DNA of 64,000 nucleotides from an uncultured Bacteroides sp. (GCF_910586915.1 NZ_CAJULN010000006.1:66411-130410); one strand, 5' to 3'; shown: positions 15,872 through 25,813, counted from the stretch's first letter. The notes: a model not told the origin generated them from the sequence alone. Numbers and translations are program-made.

Positions 15872-16009
15872 TGAGAAAAAATCTTTGAAAGCGCTTTTGG
15901 GTTTAAAAAAGTGTAGAATTCAAGCAAATAAAACAGCCTGTGAATACCGTTTCGTCCCTTTTGCTGTTCTTTTGTAACACTTGGGCACGCTTTGCGAGAA
16001 AAGTGCGTT

Positions 16010-17071
16010 CTACTGGTAAACCTGTATCGGCAATTCTCCCTTCAACGCCCCTATCGCATTGAAAGCCAACGATTCCATTTCGTTTTCTCCGGGGTAGATG
16101 TAGACGGGAGCCAAGAAGGAGATGCGCTCTTTCAGCCGTGAGATAACGTAGTCCGAATAAGCGATTCCGCCGGTCAGCAGGATGGCGTCCGCTTTGCCGT
16201 AGAGGACGGTAGCGGCTCCGCCGATGGCTTTGGCCACATTGTAAATCATCGCTTCGAGTATCAGTTCCGCTTTCTTATCTCCCTGTCCGACGGCGCGGAT
16301 GATGGCAGGGACGTCCGTAGTACCGAGATGTGCTGCCAGACCGGCGCGGCCCGAGATGCGTTTCTTCAATTCGTCTTTGGAGTGCTGCCCGCTGAAACAG
16401 AGGTCGATGAGTTGCCCGGCAGGAAGCGTCCCGGCACGTTCGGGCGAGAAAGGCCCTTCGCCGTCCAGCGCGTTGTTGGCGTCGACAGCCCTCCCGTGGC
16501 GATGGGCTGCCACAGAAATACCTCCGCCTAAGTGGCAGATGATTAAATTCAGCTCCTCGTATCGTGTGCCCTGCTCGGCGGCAAAGCGGCGGGCGATTGC
16601 TTTTTGGTTCAACGCGTGCCAGATGGTGATTTTAGGCATGAGCGGCGAGCCGGTGATGCGGGCAACCTCATCCAGTTCGTCCACCACGCCGGGGTCGGCG
16701 ATGAAGGCACGGCAACCGGGGAGGGAAGAGGCAAGTTTGTCGGCAATCAGTCCGCCGAGGTTGCAGGCGTGTGTGCGCATGGCGTGCAATGTGTCGCGTT
16801 TCATCGCTTCGTTCACTTCGTACACACCGCCTGGAATCGGCTTCACCAGTCCGCCGCGTCCGATGACTGCATCGAAGGCAAAGGGGATTCCATTCGATGC
16901 TAACTCCTCAAGTACCAGGTTCTTCCGGAACTCAAACTGGTCTATCACTTGCGGATAGGCGGACAACTCCTCTACCGTGTGTTTGATATTGCTGCCGAAT
17001 AGCGGGGTCTCGTTGTGGTAAACTGCTATTTTTGTGGACGTAGAACCGGGGTTGATGACTAATATCTTCAT
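16010..17071 (-). CDS. buk: Butyrate kinase
   Basis: A 353-residue member of the acetate/butyrate kinase (ASKHA) family. MKILVINPGSTSTKIAVY is the phosphate-binding start, ICHLGGGISVAAH is the central signature, and ILLTGGIAYS lies near the end. It converts butyryl-phosphate (or a branched acyl-phosphate) and ADP to the acid and ATP. It follows ptb by 19 nt, so the pair forms an acyl-CoA to acid plus ATP module. In Bacteroides the real substrate may be isobutyryl- or isovaleryl-CoA from amino acids; that is inference. Confidence 0.93.
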   Translation of the reverse strand: MKILVINPGSTSTKIAVYHNETPLFGSNIKHTVEELSAYPQVIDQFEFRKNLVLEELASNGIPFAFDAVIGRGGLVKPIPGGVYEVNEAMKRDTLHAMRTHACNLGGLIADKLASSLPGCRAFIADPGVVDELDEVARITGSPLMPKITIWHALNQKAIARRFAAEQGTRYEELNLIICHLGGGISVAAHRHGRAVDANNALDGEGPFSPERAGTLPAGQLIDLCFSGQHSKDELKKRISGRAGLAAHLGTTDVPAIIRAVGQGDKKAELILEAMIYNVAKAIGGAATVLYGKADAILLTGGIAYSDYVISRLKERISFLAPVYIYPGENEMESLAFNAIGALKGELPIQVYQ

Positions 17072-17090
17072 GGGACAGGGGTGTTGGGGA

Positions 17091-18047
17091 TTATGAATGG
17101 TTATCTTGACTCTGAACTTCTTGCTTGCCTTCGCCGCCGCCCGATACTTGCAGGCACGCCATCGCTATGCTGTAATATTTCGACAGGCCCGAATCGCTGC
17201 GCGACGGAAGAACCACGGGGCAGACAGGCCCTTGCAGCAATCCTGCCATCTCGGCGTTTGCAAACAGGGAGACCGACTTGTAGAACGCATTGCCCGATTC
17301 GATGTTGGGGAATATAAGTACATCCGCCTGTCCGTTGATGGGAGAGACGATACCTTTGATGTCGCCGCTCGCCTGTTCGCAAGAGGTGCGCACGTCCAAC
17401 GGGCCGTCGATGATGACGTTTCCGAATTCGCCCGCTTCGGCAAGTTCGACGATGTTCACATAGTCTAATGAATGAGGGAATTTCGCGCTGACTTTCTCCG
17501 TGCAATGTATCAAGGCCACGCGCGGCTGTCCGATACCGAAGTTCCGGCACGCACGGATGGCATACCATATCATCTCGATGCGTTGCTGCAACGTGGGGCG
17601 TGGAATCACCGCAGCGTCCGAGAAGAAAAGCAGCTTGTGGTAGGTCGGAATCTCCATCACTGCCAAGTGCGTGAGTATTTTCCCTTTCGGAAGCAGTCCT
17701 TTTTCTTTGTCGAGTATGGCGTGGAGCAGGTTGTCCGTATTGATGATTCCTTTCATCAGGATATCCGCTCCGCCCTCGCGGACGATACGCACGGCTTCGC
17801 GTGCCGCTTCGTCCGGATTTTCGATATGAATGGTTTTCACATATTCTGGATATTGTTTGAGCGTGGGATATTTTTCCAGTATCGCCGAATCCCCAATCAT
17901 CAGGAATTCCGCAATGCCCTCTTTCAAAGCACGCGCGATTGCATATTCCGTGTTGGGGTCGTTGGCGCAAACCACGGCAATCCGTTTTCTGTGGTTCAGC
18001 TTCCTGAGGTGTTCAGTGAGTTGGGCAAAATTGAGAATAGGTTCCAT
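17091..18047 (-). CDS. ptb: Phosphate butyryltransferase (phosphate acyltransferase)
   Basis: A 318-residue enzyme of the PTA/PTB family, which exchanges CoA for phosphate on butyryl-CoA. Conserved stretches are ADILMKGIINTDNLLHAIL, LTHLAVMEIPTYHKLLFFSD and ALIHCTEKVSAKFPHS. It is directly upstream of buk in the same operon. The C-terminal tail (GGGEGKQEVQSQDNHS) is polar and probably unstructured. Substrate chain cannot be fixed from sequence. Confidence 0.92.
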   Translation of the reverse strand: MEPILNFAQLTEHLRKLNHRKRIAVVCANDPNTEYAIARALKEGIAEFLMIGDSAILEKYPTLKQYPEYVKTIHIENPDEAAREAVRIVREGGADILMKGIINTDNLLHAILDKEKGLLPKGKILTHLAVMEIPTYHKLLFFSDAAVIPRPTLQQRIEMIWYAIRACRNFGIGQPRVALIHCTEKVSAKFPHSLDYVNIVELAEAGEFGNVIIDGPLDVRTSCEQASGDIKGIVSPINGQADVLIFPNIESGNAFYKSVSLFANAEMAGLLQGPVCPVVLPSRSDSGLSKYYSIAMACLQVSGGGEGKQEVQSQDNHS

Positions 18048-18230
18048 AACGTTAGATTTTTAGCAAATATCAGAAAAATGATTGAAAAAATAAGGAATAG
18101 AGTCCTAAAAAATAGATTTGCGGCGTAACATTTTGCTATATTTCGTTTGTTTTACCCGCCGGATGCGTGTGGAATTGTTTTTTCGTGTACTTTTGCACGC
18201 GTAAGTCAATTAAAGAATGGAGTATATAGA

Positions 18231-19142
18231 ATGATGGATATTCAGTTTCCTCCCTTTTTGCAGAAGGGTGATAAGGTTGCCATAGTGTCGCCTTCGAGTA
18301 AGATAGACAAGCAGTTTATAGCAGGTGCCCGCAAACGGCTGGAATCGTGGGGGCTGGAGGTGGTTGTGGGCAAATATGCAGGCAGTTCCTCCGGAAGATA
18401 TGCCGGAACCGTCAGTCAGCGCCTGAAAGACTTGCAGGATGCGATGGACGCCCCGACCGTGAAAGCCATTCTTTGCAGCCGGGGAGGATACGGAGCGGTG
18501 CATTTGATGGATAAGATTGATTTTACGGCCTTCCGCGAGCATCCGAAATGGCTGCTTGGCTTTAGCGACATCACGGCGTTGCACAATCTGTTTCAGCGAA
18601 ACGGCTACGCATCCCTGCATTCGTTGATGGCACGCCATCTAACAGTAGAGCCGGCAGACGACCCGTGCACTGCCTACCTGCGCGACATCCTGTTCGGCAA
18701 GTTGCCCGCCTATACGTGCGAAAAGCATAAACTCAACCGGCGGGGGAGCGCGCAAGGCGTCTTGCGCGGCGGAAACATGGCGGTGGCCTACGGCCTGCGG
18801 GGCACTCCTTATGACATCCCGGCCGAAGGGACGGTGCTGTTTATCGAAGACGTCAGCGAACGCCCTCACGCCATCGAGCGCATGATGTACAACCTGAAAT
18901 TGGGCGGAGTGCTCGAACGCCTTTCCGGGCTTATCGTCGGGCAGTTTACCGAATATGAGGAGGACTGCTCGTTGGGCAAGGAGCTGTATGCGGCTTTGGC
19001 AGATTTGGTGAAGGAGTACGATTATCCCGTTTGTTTTAATTTTCCGGTGGGGCACGTCACGCGCAACCTGCCGTTAATCAACGGAGCCAAAGTGGAGTTG
19101 ACGGTAGGAGCCAAAGAGGTCGGGTTGAAGTTTATTTGTTAA
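18231..19142 (+). CDS. LD-carboxypeptidase (peptidase S66)
   Basis: A 303-residue enzyme that removes the terminal D-Ala from muropeptide tetrapeptides during cell-wall recycling. The S66 nucleophile is the Ser in GFSDITAL (about residue 112), with the Glu in FIEDVSERPH and His in PVGHVTRN completing the triad. CSRGGYGAVHL is the family signature. No signal peptide, so cytoplasmic. The start MMDIQFPPFL is used; a TACTTTTG box at 18188-18195 excludes the longer ORF. Confidence 0.9.
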   Translation: MMDIQFPPFLQKGDKVAIVSPSSKIDKQFIAGARKRLESWGLEVVVGKYAGSSSGRYAGTVSQRLKDLQDAMDAPTVKAILCSRGGYGAVHLMDKIDFTAFREHPKWLLGFSDITALHNLFQRNGYASLHSLMARHLTVEPADDPCTAYLRDILFGKLPAYTCEKHKLNRRGSAQGVLRGGNMAVAYGLRGTPYDIPAEGTVLFIEDVSERPHAIERMMYNLKLGGVLERLSGLIVGQFTEYEEDCSLGKELYAALADLVKEYDYPVCFNFPVGHVTRNLPLINGAKVELTVGAKEVGLKFIC

Positions 19143-19212
19143 TAATCCGTTCCATCCGAACCATGCTGTGACGAAAATTATTAATTTTGAAACGTTAATA
19201 GAAAAGCGGACG

Positions 19213-20196
19213 ATGAAAAAGAAATCTATGATAGTATTGACAAGTGCCTTTCTGTTGCTATCGGCTTTCTCCTGCGGAGGCGGCAACAAGGCAAACAGTG
19301 CCAGTGAACAAAGCGAGAAGATAGTGGTGAGCGTACCTCAGTTTGACGCCGACAGTGCCTATATGTATGTAAAGAATCAGGTGGATTTCGGCCCTCGTGT
19401 GCCTAACACAAAGGAACACGTAGCCTGTGGTAATTATCTGGCCGAGCAGTTGAAGGCCTTCGGTGCGCAGGTGACCGACCAGTATGCCGATTTGATTGCC
19501 TACGACGGAACCTTGCTGAAAGCGAGAAACATCATCGGTTCCTACAAACCCGAAAGCAGGAAACGAATCGCCCTGTTCGCCCATTGGGACACACGCCCGT
19601 GGGCAGATAATGACCCTGACGAGAAAAACCACAAAACCCCTATCCTGGGAGCCAACGACGGAGCAAGCGGGGTGGGCGTTTTATTGGAAATAGCCCGTCT
19701 GATACATCGGCAACAGCCGCAGTTGGGCATCGACCTTATCTTCCTTGACGCCGAAGACTACGGTGCACACGCGCAGAATGACGACGACTCCTGGTGTTTG
19801 GGGGCGCAGTATTGGGCGCGCAATCCTCATGTGCAGGGATATAACGCCCGTTTCGGTATCCTGCTCGATATGGTGGGCGGCAAAAACACCGTTTTCCTCA
19901 AAGAGTCCTACTCCGAAGGTTTTGCGCCCGACATTAATAAAAAGGTGTGGAAGGCTGCCGCTAAGTTGGGATACGGCAAATTGTTTATAGATGAAGACGG
20001 CGGCGGAGTGACGGACGACCATCTGTTCGTGAACCGTATGGCACGCATCAAGACGATTGATATCATCGCTTCCGACCCCGAAGGCGGATTTACGTCCACC
20101 TGGCATACCCTTGCGGACAACATGGAGCATATCGACAAGAATACCTTGAAGGCGGTAGGGCAGACGGTGCTGGAAGTGATTTATAACGAAAAATAA
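19213..20196 (+). CDS. Zinc-dependent M28-type lipoprotein, glutaminyl-peptide cyclotransferase-like
   Basis: A 327-residue lipoprotein with signal and lipobox LSAFSC. Zinc-site motifs are AHWDTRPW, GANDGASGVG, FLDAEDYG and STWHTLADNMEHI, matching glutaminyl cyclases and M28 aminopeptidases. The DAED and the SxWHT arrangement favour the cyclase, which turns N-terminal Gln into pyroglutamate on secreted proteins. A TAATTTTG box at 19182-19189 lies before the chosen ATG. It is likely periplasmic, and followed by sufE 19 nt on. Confidence 0.85.
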   Translation: MKKKSMIVLTSAFLLLSAFSCGGGNKANSASEQSEKIVVSVPQFDADSAYMYVKNQVDFGPRVPNTKEHVACGNYLAEQLKAFGAQVTDQYADLIAYDGTLLKARNIIGSYKPESRKRIALFAHWDTRPWADNDPDEKNHKTPILGANDGASGVGVLLEIARLIHRQQPQLGIDLIFLDAEDYGAHAQNDDDSWCLGAQYWARNPHVQGYNARFGILLDMVGGKNTVFLKESYSEGFAPDINKKVWKAAAKLGYGKLFIDEDGGGVTDDHLFVNRMARIKTIDIIASDPEGGFTSTWHTLADNMEHIDKNTLKAVGQTVLEVIYNEK

Positions 20197-20215
20197 TATC
20201 TAAAATTTATCAATA

Positions 20216-20650
20216 ATGTCAATTAACGAATTGCAAGACGAAGTGATTGCGGAGTTCAGTGACTTCGACGATTGGATGGACCGCTACCAACTACTTATCG
20301 ACTTAGGAAATGAGCAGGAGCCGTTGGACGAAAAATATAAGACGGAACAGAACTTGATTGAAGGCTGCCAAAGCCGCGTATGGCTCCAGGCAGACGAGGT
20401 GGACGGAAAGATTGTCTTTCAAGCAGAGAGTGACGCGCTGATTGTAAAAGGAATCATCGCCCTGCTGATTAAAGTAATGTCCGGACATACACCCGACGAA
20501 ATACTCGGTTCCGACCTTTACTTTATTGACAAAATCGGATTGAAAGAGCATCTGTCGCCCACGCGCAGCAATGGGCTGCTGTCGATGGTCAGGCAGATAC
20601 GGATGTATGCGCTGGCGTTCAAGGCAAAAGAGGAGGGAGGCCGTAACTGA
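20216..20650 (+). CDS. sufE: SufE family cysteine-desulfurase sulfur acceptor
   Basis: The 144-residue protein has the active cysteine C51 in IEGCQSRVW, which accepts sulfur from SufS for Fe-S cluster assembly. Other typical parts are the N-terminal helix DFDDWMDRYQLLIDLG and SPTRSNGLLSM. Full length for the family. The rest of the suf operon is not in the window. Confidence 0.93.
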   Translation: MSINELQDEVIAEFSDFDDWMDRYQLLIDLGNEQEPLDEKYKTEQNLIEGCQSRVWLQADEVDGKIVFQAESDALIVKGIIALLIKVMSGHTPDEILGSDLYFIDKIGLKEHLSPTRSNGLLSMVRQIRMYALAFKAKEEGGRN

Positions 20651-20654
20651 TTTT

Positions 20655-20677
20655 CACCACGGAACAATTCTGTGGTG
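20655..20677. terminator. Bidirectional hairpin between convergent genes
   Basis: CACCAC-GAA pairs with TTC-GTGGTG around a CAA loop, between sufE and the CPBP gene. Short T-runs are found on both sides. Confidence 0.5.
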
Positions 20678-20682
20678 AGTCT

Positions 20683-21468
20683 TTATACCGGTATTTTGCC
20701 GTTCAGCCGCCGCAGATAGAGGATGCTGCCGGTAAGCAGCAGGGCCACACATAGAAGTGCCGTCAGATAGGGGATAGTGCCGCCTATCAGTTCCTCCGTA
20801 TTCTCCGCCATTTCGGGATGTCGGATGCTGATGTATATCGCTACCGAGTTGTTCAGTATGTGCATGAATATGCAGGGTATCAGGCTTCCGCTCTTGTAGT
20901 ATATCCATCCTAACAGGATACCGATGCAGAAAGCCGGAAGCATCTGTGCCGGATTAAGATGAAAGACACCGAACAGCAAGGCCGAAATAAGAATGGCCTT
21001 CCGGGGAGCGTATTGTTGCAGCAGCGCTTTGGTAACCGCTCCGCGAAACAGAAGTTCTTCAATCACGGGCCCCACAATGGCTATCGCAAGCAATCCGCCC
21101 CAACCCGATTGGAGTATATTGAAAGACTCCTCCATGATGTTGGGAATCCAGTCGAGCACCTTCATCAGTGCGGTCAGCAGAAAGCTGCTGCTGAGTATCG
21201 CCACTCCGCTGCACAGCAGATAGGGAGCGGATATTGCCGACCAGGTTGCTTTTTGCCGGCTGACATAGCCGCTTTTCCAAAGATAAATACCCATCATCAA
21301 TTGTCCGGTGAGTTGTATCGGAATGAGGGCGGACTGCACCAGTGCGTCTTCCGCAATGTTTCCGGTGGTTACCAGCATATAGCCGGCATAGGGAATCAGT
21401 ATCAGGACGGAAGCGACAATCTGTGTCAGAAACAGATTGAGCAGTACAAGTTTGAGGGCTGCTTTCAT
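20683..21468 (-). CDS. CPBP family membrane glutamic protease
   Basis: A 261-residue polytopic protein with about six to eight membrane segments. EELLFRGAV near residue 143 is the EExxxR motif, FGVFHLNP the second His motif and FMHILNNSVA the third, as in CAAX prenyl protease/bacteriocin-processing relatives. The substrate is unknown. A tiny membrane ORF ends 12 nt upstream. Confidence 0.88.
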   Translation of the reverse strand: MKAALKLVLLNLFLTQIVASVLILIPYAGYMLVTTGNIAEDALVQSALIPIQLTGQLMMGIYLWKSGYVSRQKATWSAISAPYLLCSGVAILSSSFLLTALMKVLDWIPNIMEESFNILQSGWGGLLAIAIVGPVIEELLFRGAVTKALLQQYAPRKAILISALLFGVFHLNPAQMLPAFCIGILLGWIYYKSGSLIPCIFMHILNNSVAIYISIRHPEMAENTEELIGGTIPYLTALLCVALLLTGSILYLRRLNGKIPV

Positions 21469-21480
21469 AAGGCTGTTGCT

Positions 21481-21570
21481 TTATTGGGCGGTAAAGAAAC
21501 TGCATATGAACGCAGCCACCACGGATATGGCTATTGCCACTAAGGAGATACTCATAAATGTCTTTTGCAT
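21481..21570 (-). CDS. Putative 29-residue membrane peptide
   Basis: The peptide MQKTFMSISLVAIAISVVAA plus nine residues (FICSFFTAQ) is almost entirely one membrane helix. It lies 12 nt after ribF and 12 nt before the CPBP protease gene, filling the gap exactly in operon style. No homolog is known to me. It could be a real regulator or partner of the protease, or a chance ORF. Confidence 0.4.
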   Translation of the reverse strand: MQKTFMSISLVAIAISVVAAFICSFFTAQ

Positions 21571-21582
21571 AAGAATCAGCTT

Positions 21583-22611
21583 TTAAGTTGTTGTTATTAT
21601 TTTATTCATTTCGTTCTTTTCCCGTTCTCGGAGTTGTTCCTGGGGCTGAAGGCAGTCGGCTCCTTTTGCAAGAAGGATGGCTTCCGTCTCTTCGGCGTCC
21701 TTGTGAAGTTGTGCGACCAATTCGTCGATGCTGGAAAATTTCAACTCGGGACGGGTCTGTTTTACGAAAGTGAGCCGGATGCGCTTGTCGTATATGTCGG
21801 AGTGGAAGTGAAGGATATTCACTTCAATCGTCCGGTTGGAGCCGTTGCCAATCGTCGGGCGGACGCCTATATTCAGCATACCCATGTAGGTTTTGCCGTC
21901 GAGTGTCACCCATACCGCATACACGCCATCGGTAGGAATGAGTTTGTCCGGAGCGTTGATGTTTAAGTTGGCAGTCGGGAAACCGATTTTCCTGCCCACT
22001 TGATAGCCGCCTACAACGGTTCCGTCCAAAAAATAGTCGTATCCCAAGCAACGGGCTGCCATATCGGCCTTCCCGTGTTGAAGCAGTTTGCGGATGAGCG
22101 AGGAACTGACTGTGGCTGGCTCTCCGTTCTCCGTTCCGATGCTGCCGGCGTATGCTTTTGCCCGGATAACTTCCATACCGATTTCCTTTCCGTAGCGTAC
22201 ATAGTCTTCGAAACCTTCGCTGCGGTTGTGCCCGAAACGATGGTCATAGCCGATAACTAAACACTTCACTTGAAACCGTTCCTTGAGTACCTGGCGCATG
22301 AACTCACGTGCCGTCAGTCGGGAGATGTCCGGAGTGAAGTCGAGCATCAGACAGTAGTCTGCCCCGAGCTCTGCTAACAGGGCTGTTTTCTCTTCCGGTG
22401 TAGTCAGAAGTTCCGGGCGATAGTCGGCCTTCATCACTTTGCGGGGATGAACGGGGAAAGTCACCAATGCGGAACGCAGGTTTTGGGCCGAGGCTATCTC
22501 TTTCACTTGCCGGAACAGGTAGCGATGTCCCGTATGCACTCCGTCAAAGAAGCCGATGGTAGCTACGCAGGGTTCCGGTGTGAGGGGCGATATATCGTGT
22601 ATAATCTGCAT
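21583..22611 (-). CDS. ribF: Bifunctional riboflavin kinase/FAD synthetase
   Basis: A 342-residue cytosolic enzyme making FMN then FAD from riboflavin. The N-terminal nucleotidyltransferase has IGFFDGVHTGHRYLF and GYDHRFGHNRSG-like stretches; the C-terminal flavokinase has GRKIGFPTANL and DGVYAVWV. The tail of about 25 residues after the usual end is charged. It lies 21 nt downstream of the ATPase gene. Confidence 0.96.
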   Translation of the reverse strand: MQIIHDISPLTPEPCVATIGFFDGVHTGHRYLFRQVKEIASAQNLRSALVTFPVHPRKVMKADYRPELLTTPEEKTALLAELGADYCLMLDFTPDISRLTAREFMRQVLKERFQVKCLVIGYDHRFGHNRSEGFEDYVRYGKEIGMEVIRAKAYAGSIGTENGEPATVSSSLIRKLLQHGKADMAARCLGYDYFLDGTVVGGYQVGRKIGFPTANLNINAPDKLIPTDGVYAVWVTLDGKTYMGMLNIGVRPTIGNGSNRTIEVNILHFHSDIYDKRIRLTFVKQTRPELKFSSIDELVAQLHKDAEETEAILLAKGADCLQPQEQLREREKNEMNKIITTT

Positions 22612-22632
22612 CTTTACGAATTATTGTATGCG

Positions 22633-25320
22633 CTATTTGTGAATAATACGTTGTACAAAGCGGACAGCTTCTCCCACCCATAACACGACGGACGAAACGC
22701 CTATGATGAGCAGCCACGTCTGCCAGTCGAGAGGAGTGGTGCGGAACACGGCGCCGCCGAACTGCACAATCAGAAATTGTCCTCCTAAGATGGCAAGCGC
22801 AATCAGTTCCATTCCATACGATTTTGAAAGCCCCTTGAAGGCGGAGTCGGTAGTGCCGAATACGCGGGCGTTGAAGAGGTTCCAGAATTGCAGCATCACG
22901 AAGAAGGTAAAGAAGATGGTGAGGTTGCGTATGTCCATCCCTTGCGGGCTGTGGTCGAAATACCAAATCATACCTAACAGCACGGCGAGGAAAGCCGTTC
23001 CTACACCTATTATATGAAAGCGCATGGCTTTGCTGATGATAAAGTCGGTGCTGCTGCGGGGCTTTTCAAGCATCACGGTTTCGCTGGGCGGAATGGAAGC
23101 CAACGCCAAAGCGGCAAAGGTGTCCATAATCAGGTTTACCCATAACATCTGCGTCACGGTGAGCGGAAGTTCCGTACCGACTACCGACCCTAAGAGAACG
23201 ATAAGCAGCGCAACGAAATTAATCGTCAACTGGAAAACGATGAAACGCTGGATATTCTTGTAAAGCGAACGTCCCCACATGACGGCAGTCCCGATGCTGT
23301 TGAATGAGTCGTCAAGCAGGGTGATGTCGCTGGCCTCTTTGGCTACGGAAGTTCCCGTTCCCATCGACAGGCCGACTTGGGCATGATTCAAGGCAGGGGC
23401 ATCGTTCGTACCATCTCCTGTCACGGCTACTACCGCTCCTCTCTGCTGGAGCAATTGCACCAGGCGTTGTTTGTCCGTCGGGCGGGCACGCGACATGATT
23501 TTGAGTTCCATCGCCCGCTCTGATGCTTCTTCGTCGCTCAGTTCGGCAAAGGCGGTTCCGGTGATGCGGTTCCGCTCCGTGTCCGTCTCCGGATTCCAAA
23601 GACCTATCTGGCGGGCAATCTCCGTGGCGGTGCCCGGCGTGTCGCCGGTTACAATCTTGATACCGATACCCGCCGACTGGCATTTGGCTACGGCGGCAGG
23701 CACATCCGGACGAATCGGGTCGGAGATTGCCACAACGCCCAGGAAGTTCAGGTCGTTTGCCGATACCAATTCCACGCAGTCGTCCGGTTCGTTCTCTTCG
23801 ACAATCTTGAAGGCAAAGCCGAGAGTGCGCATTGCCATGTTCTGGTAATGCAGCAGTTGGGCTTCTATCGTCGGGCGGTATTCTGCGGTATCTGCCCGTC
23901 GGCCGTCCAGTACGACTTCCTTGCACTTGCCTAACACAATCTCCGGTGCTCCTTTGATGTAGAGTATCTTCTTTCCGATGGATGGCGATTGCACGAGTGT
24001 CGCCATGAATTTCCGTTCGGTAGAGAAGGTGAGTTGGTCGAGGATATGAGCTTGTTCGCGCAGTGTCAGGTAATTCCTTCCCTGGCTGCTGAGCCATAAT
24101 AGCAAAGCCACTTCGGTGGGGTTTCCTACTCCTTTCGGCTTTTCGCCGGAAACCGGCTCTTCGAGAAAAGCGGTGGAATTGGCGCTGAGGCCTTCTGCCA
24201 CAAGCGTGCTGATATCATCGTCGGACAGGGTGTTGCCGTCCTTGAGTCCATAGAAATTGGGTTCGTGCACCTGCATCTGGTTTTGTGTCAGTGTGCCGGT
24301 CTTGTCCGTGCAAATCACGGTGATGGCTCCCATTGTTTCGCAAGCGTGCATCTTCCGCACTAAGTTGTTGGTCGAAAGCATACGGCGCATATTCAGTGCC
24401 AGACTGAGAGTGACGCTCATGGGCAATCCCTCGGGCACGGCTACCACAATCAGCGTAACGGCCATCATGAAGTATTTGAGCGTCCGCTCGAAAACGGGCA
24501 GCCAGTCGTGCCATCCGTCCAGAGTGCCGAAGTCGAAGTGGAACCATACATCTTTCACAAAGAAGACAAGGAAGGCAAGTCCGGCAACGGTAAAGCCGAT
24601 TTTCCCGATTAGGTTGGCAAGCCGCGTCAACTGTATGTTCAGTGGAGTCGGTTCGAGGTTCTCTTCCGTGCTTTGGCGGGCTACTTTTCCGATTTCGGTA
24701 GCGTCGCCTACGTGTAGCACACGCATGGTTCCGTGTCCGTCGACTACCGTAGTGCCGCGCATCACCAAATTGGAAGCATATGTGGCCTCTTCGTCAAAGT
24801 CTGCTTCTATGGTCGTTTTGTTGATAACGGGTTCACCGGTCAGATTGGATTCGTTGACTTGCAAAGAGACAGCTTCCAACAATTCACCGTCTGCGGGGAT
24901 TTCCTCTCCGGTCTCCAAAATGACGATATCGCCTACCACGATATCCTTACGGGGAATTTCCTGCACACGTCCGTTGCGGATTACCTTTACCAATGTCTCT
25001 TCGTTGACAGCATTCAGCAGGTCGAACTTCTTATTGGCGTCATATTCGAAAAGGAAACCGATGCCCGTGGCGAGCAGGATGGCGGCAATGATTCCGATTG
25101 TTTCGGCGTATTCGTTTTCAATGATGGAGATAATGAGTGAAAATACGGCTGCCACGAGCAGTACACGCACTACGGGGTCTTCAAACTTCTCGGCGTAAAG
25201 TTTCCAGAGTGAAGGACGCTTGGGAGGAGTCAGCAAATTTTGGCCGTTTTTCTCTCTGCTTTGCAGGACTTCGGTGTCGGTCAGTCCTATGCGGTAAAAA
25301 TCATCTTTGTTTGTATTCAT
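22633..25320 (-). CDS. Calcium-translocating P-type ATPase (PMCA/SERCA type)
   Basis: An 895-residue P2-type ATPase with about ten membrane segments. Motifs are TGEPVINK (actuator), PEGLPMSVTLSLA (M4 ion site), CTDKTGTLTQNQM (phosphorylated Asp), KGAPEIVL and VTGDGTNDAPALNHA. It exports cations, probably Ca2+, across the inner membrane. ATG 25320 is used; the minus-strand box TACTTTTG at 25349-25356 lies inside the longer ORF. It appears to lead the operon with ribF. Confidence 0.9.
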   Translation of the reverse strand: MNTNKDDFYRIGLTDTEVLQSREKNGQNLLTPPKRPSLWKLYAEKFEDPVVRVLLVAAVFSLIISIIENEYAETIGIIAAILLATGIGFLFEYDANKKFDLLNAVNEETLVKVIRNGRVQEIPRKDIVVGDIVILETGEEIPADGELLEAVSLQVNESNLTGEPVINKTTIEADFDEEATYASNLVMRGTTVVDGHGTMRVLHVGDATEIGKVARQSTEENLEPTPLNIQLTRLANLIGKIGFTVAGLAFLVFFVKDVWFHFDFGTLDGWHDWLPVFERTLKYFMMAVTLIVVAVPEGLPMSVTLSLALNMRRMLSTNNLVRKMHACETMGAITVICTDKTGTLTQNQMQVHEPNFYGLKDGNTLSDDDISTLVAEGLSANSTAFLEEPVSGEKPKGVGNPTEVALLLWLSSQGRNYLTLREQAHILDQLTFSTERKFMATLVQSPSIGKKILYIKGAPEIVLGKCKEVVLDGRRADTAEYRPTIEAQLLHYQNMAMRTLGFAFKIVEENEPDDCVELVSANDLNFLGVVAISDPIRPDVPAAVAKCQSAGIGIKIVTGDTPGTATEIARQIGLWNPETDTERNRITGTAFAELSDEEASERAMELKIMSRARPTDKQRLVQLLQQRGAVVAVTGDGTNDAPALNHAQVGLSMGTGTSVAKEASDITLLDDSFNSIGTAVMWGRSLYKNIQRFIVFQLTINFVALLIVLLGSVVGTELPLTVTQMLWVNLIMDTFAALALASIPPSETVMLEKPRSSTDFIISKAMRFHIIGVGTAFLAVLLGMIWYFDHSPQGMDIRNLTIFFTFFVMLQFWNLFNARVFGTTDSAFKGLSKSYGMELIALAILGGQFLIVQFGGAVFRTTPLDWQTWLLIIGVSSVVLWVGEAVRFVQRIIHK

Positions 25321-25468
25321 GCAGGTGGTTGCATTTAATTTTACGTTGCAAAAGTACAACATATAATTGTGATAGAATGTTTAATTAAAAAATTTTATGC
25401 GCCTGTGTTGAACAAACATCCTGCCATCGGCGTTCTATAGTCAGAAAACCAATTAAAAATACGAAGTT

Positions 25469-25633
25469 ATGAAGAAGTACATTTGCACGGTCTGCGAATA
25501 TATCTACGACCCCGAACAAGGAGACCCGGAAAGCGGAATTGACCCAGGAACTGCGTTTGAAGACATTCCCGACGATTGGATTTGTCCGCTTTGCGGAGTC
25601 GGAAAAGAAGATTTCGAACCGTACGAAGAATAA
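25469..25633 (+). CDS. Rubredoxin
   Basis: A 54-residue electron carrier. Iron ligands are C6 and C9 (CTVC) and C39 and C42 (CPLC), with the family core YDPEQGDPESGIDPGT. Complete and of normal length. In anaerobes it serves reductive detoxification of oxygen species. It stands alone, divergent from the Ca ATPase. Confidence 0.96.
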   Translation: MKKYICTVCEYIYDPEQGDPESGIDPGTAFEDIPDDWICPLCGVGKEDFEPYEE

Positions 25634-25762
25634 GACAGAGAGAGGGAGAGAATCTGTTGTTAGAAGGAAATGGCCGGATGCGATAGGTGTCCGGTCATTT
25701 CTCATTCCGGCCGTTTTGAAATATTCTTCCTCCCGATGATGGGAGTCTCTTGTTTTTTGCCG

Positions 25763-25770
25763 TATATTTG
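25763..25770 (+). promoter_or_regulatory. -7 box upstream of the MG-domain protein
   Basis: TATATTTG lies 43 nt before the ATG at 25814. The -33 element is not clear. Confidence 0.45.
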
Positions 25771-25813
25771 TGCGTTACAGCTATATATGGTCTCATAAGA
25801 AACAGATGGACGG

